Below are positions 63,664 to 64,000 of a DNA stretch of 64,000 bases, piece by piece. Source of the DNA: Candidatus Cryptobacteroides onthequi. Its GTDB lineage: Bacteria > Bacteroidota > Bacteroidia > Bacteroidales > UBA932. The notes below the pieces were generated by a model, which did not search any database, was not told the DNA's origin, and was given only the letters and a program-made list of their open reading frames with translations. How positions within the stretch are numbered: position 1 is the first letter of the stretch; each line of letters begins with the position of its first letter. Location of the stretch: positions 102,927-166,926 of the forward strand of contig JAGHSA010000004.1 in NCBI GenBank assembly GCA_018066125.1, read 5' to 3'. Both the position numbers and the translations under genes were made by a program.

Positions 63664-64000
63664 AGTGCAAAGATAGGCAAGGTTTCATCATCTTACAACT
63701 GATGACGCAATATGTTTAATGAAAGTGTAATAGTAAACATTTGTACTCGTACAGACTCTGGTCGAGCTCTTTTGAATTGGTATAATCTGGAGAAAGAGCA
63801 AAAAAACAGATGACCATCAAAATCTCCCTCAAAACAAAGCCTTTTACGGTATAGAACTCTCTTGGAATCAATAATAAGCATAATAGCCGAGGGCTTGCCG
63901 GAGGACGAAGTCCGACGCAGGGAGTTTGAGGGGTACGCCCCTCAATGAATAATAGCCGAGGGCTTGCGCAGCAAGCCGTTCGAGGCCCGAGCCCGCACGG
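63664..64000. other. Noncoding tail with GC-rich repeats
   Basis: No real gene is seen. The first 200 bases are AT-rich. From 63881 the sequence turns GC-rich, with an 18-bp direct repeat and two hairpins (GAGGGG-TACG-CCCCTC at 63928-63943 region, GGCTTGC-GCA-GCAAGCC at 63961-63977). It is cut by the window end. Confidence 0.6.
63881..63967. repeat. 18-bp perfect direct repeat, two copies
   Basis: taatagccgagggcttgc occurs at 63881-63898 and 63950-63967, with a 69-base period. Two copies with GC-rich spacers do not make a CRISPR. The second copy runs into a hairpin. More copies may follow outside the window. Confidence 0.7.

Noticed and set aside
63693-63881. 62-residue reverse-strand frame
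   Set aside because: AT-rich region, no promoter and no recognisable family.
63881-63967. Start of a CRISPR array
   Set aside because: Only two 18-bp copies are visible, the spacer is GC-rich and palindromic, and there are no cas genes.

Overview
The window is about 64 kb of a Bacteroidota chromosome, most likely order Bacteroidales. Evidence: promoters of the TTTG-N19to22-TAnnTTTG type before many genes, almost no Shine-Dalgarno sites, the HU / 29-residue AURKAIP1-COX24-type peptide / ribonuclease G gene order, DUF4491, DUF4422, DUF5107 and LytTR proteins, PF14905-type outer-membrane barrels, and many lipoproteins and secreted glycosidases. Base composition is close to 50 percent GC, except for an AT-rich stretch with GC-rich islands in the last 2.4 kb. 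Genus cannot be decided from the sequence.

Layout. (1) 1-15.8 kb is housekeeping: the start of lon (cut by the window edge), HU, a mini ribosomal protein, rng, a glycerophosphodiesterase lipoprotein, lnt, nagB, an rluD-type pseudouridine synthase, a PASTA protein, 5-formyl-THF cyclo-ligase, an outer-membrane barrel, ruvC, serS, rpmA, rplU, an AAA-type ATPase and rpsU. (2) 15.8-39.6 kb is a surface-glycan locus: a nucleotidyltransferase and a GHMP sugar kinase, a YfhO-type membrane protein, a GT4, four GT2s, a GT10 (alpha-1,3-fucosyltransferase type), a galactofuranosyltransferase-like protein, DUF4422, UDP-galactopyranose mutase, a GT11 (alpha-1,2-fucosyltransferase type), a Wzx flippase, a large alpha-2-macroglobulin-like protein, a serine hydrolase lipoprotein and a UDP-glucuronate decarboxylase. 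Gene orientation alternates and several 3' ends overlap, and a 35-nt repeat brackets the wzx-GT11 pair, so the locus looks assembled by cassette exchange.

(3) 39.6-49.7 kb holds secreted glycan-degrading functions: a tandem alpha/beta hydrolase, a DUF5107-TPR protein, a GH106-type alpha-L-rhamnosidase, a GH29-type alpha-L-fucosidase and a small lipoprotein. (4) 49.7-61.6 kb is mixed: a UbiA prenyltransferase translationally coupled to a radical SAM enzyme, purU, superoxide reductase plus lipocalin divergent from a LysR regulator, a chorismate mutase coupled to an HMGL-like aldolase, DUF4491, proC, a nucleoside hydrolase-SGNH hydrolase fusion, and a LytTR membrane regulator, with gene remnants between. 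(5) 61.6-64 kb is a decayed accessory patch: a transposase remnant, a HigBA module whose toxin carries an in-frame TGA, a GC-rich noncoding block, an intact-looking RelE/Xre-type module and GC-rich repeats running to the window end.

The most interesting points are the pairing of two fucosyltransferase families with a galactofuranose branch (possible Lewis-like decoration), the uncharacterised UbiA-radical SAM pair, the kinase-nucleotidyltransferase pair with a galacturonokinase-like signature, the hydrolase fusion, and the molecular scars (35-nt repeat, broken HigB, broken secreted protein, PAP2-like tail). No tRNA, rRNA or CRISPR array was seen.
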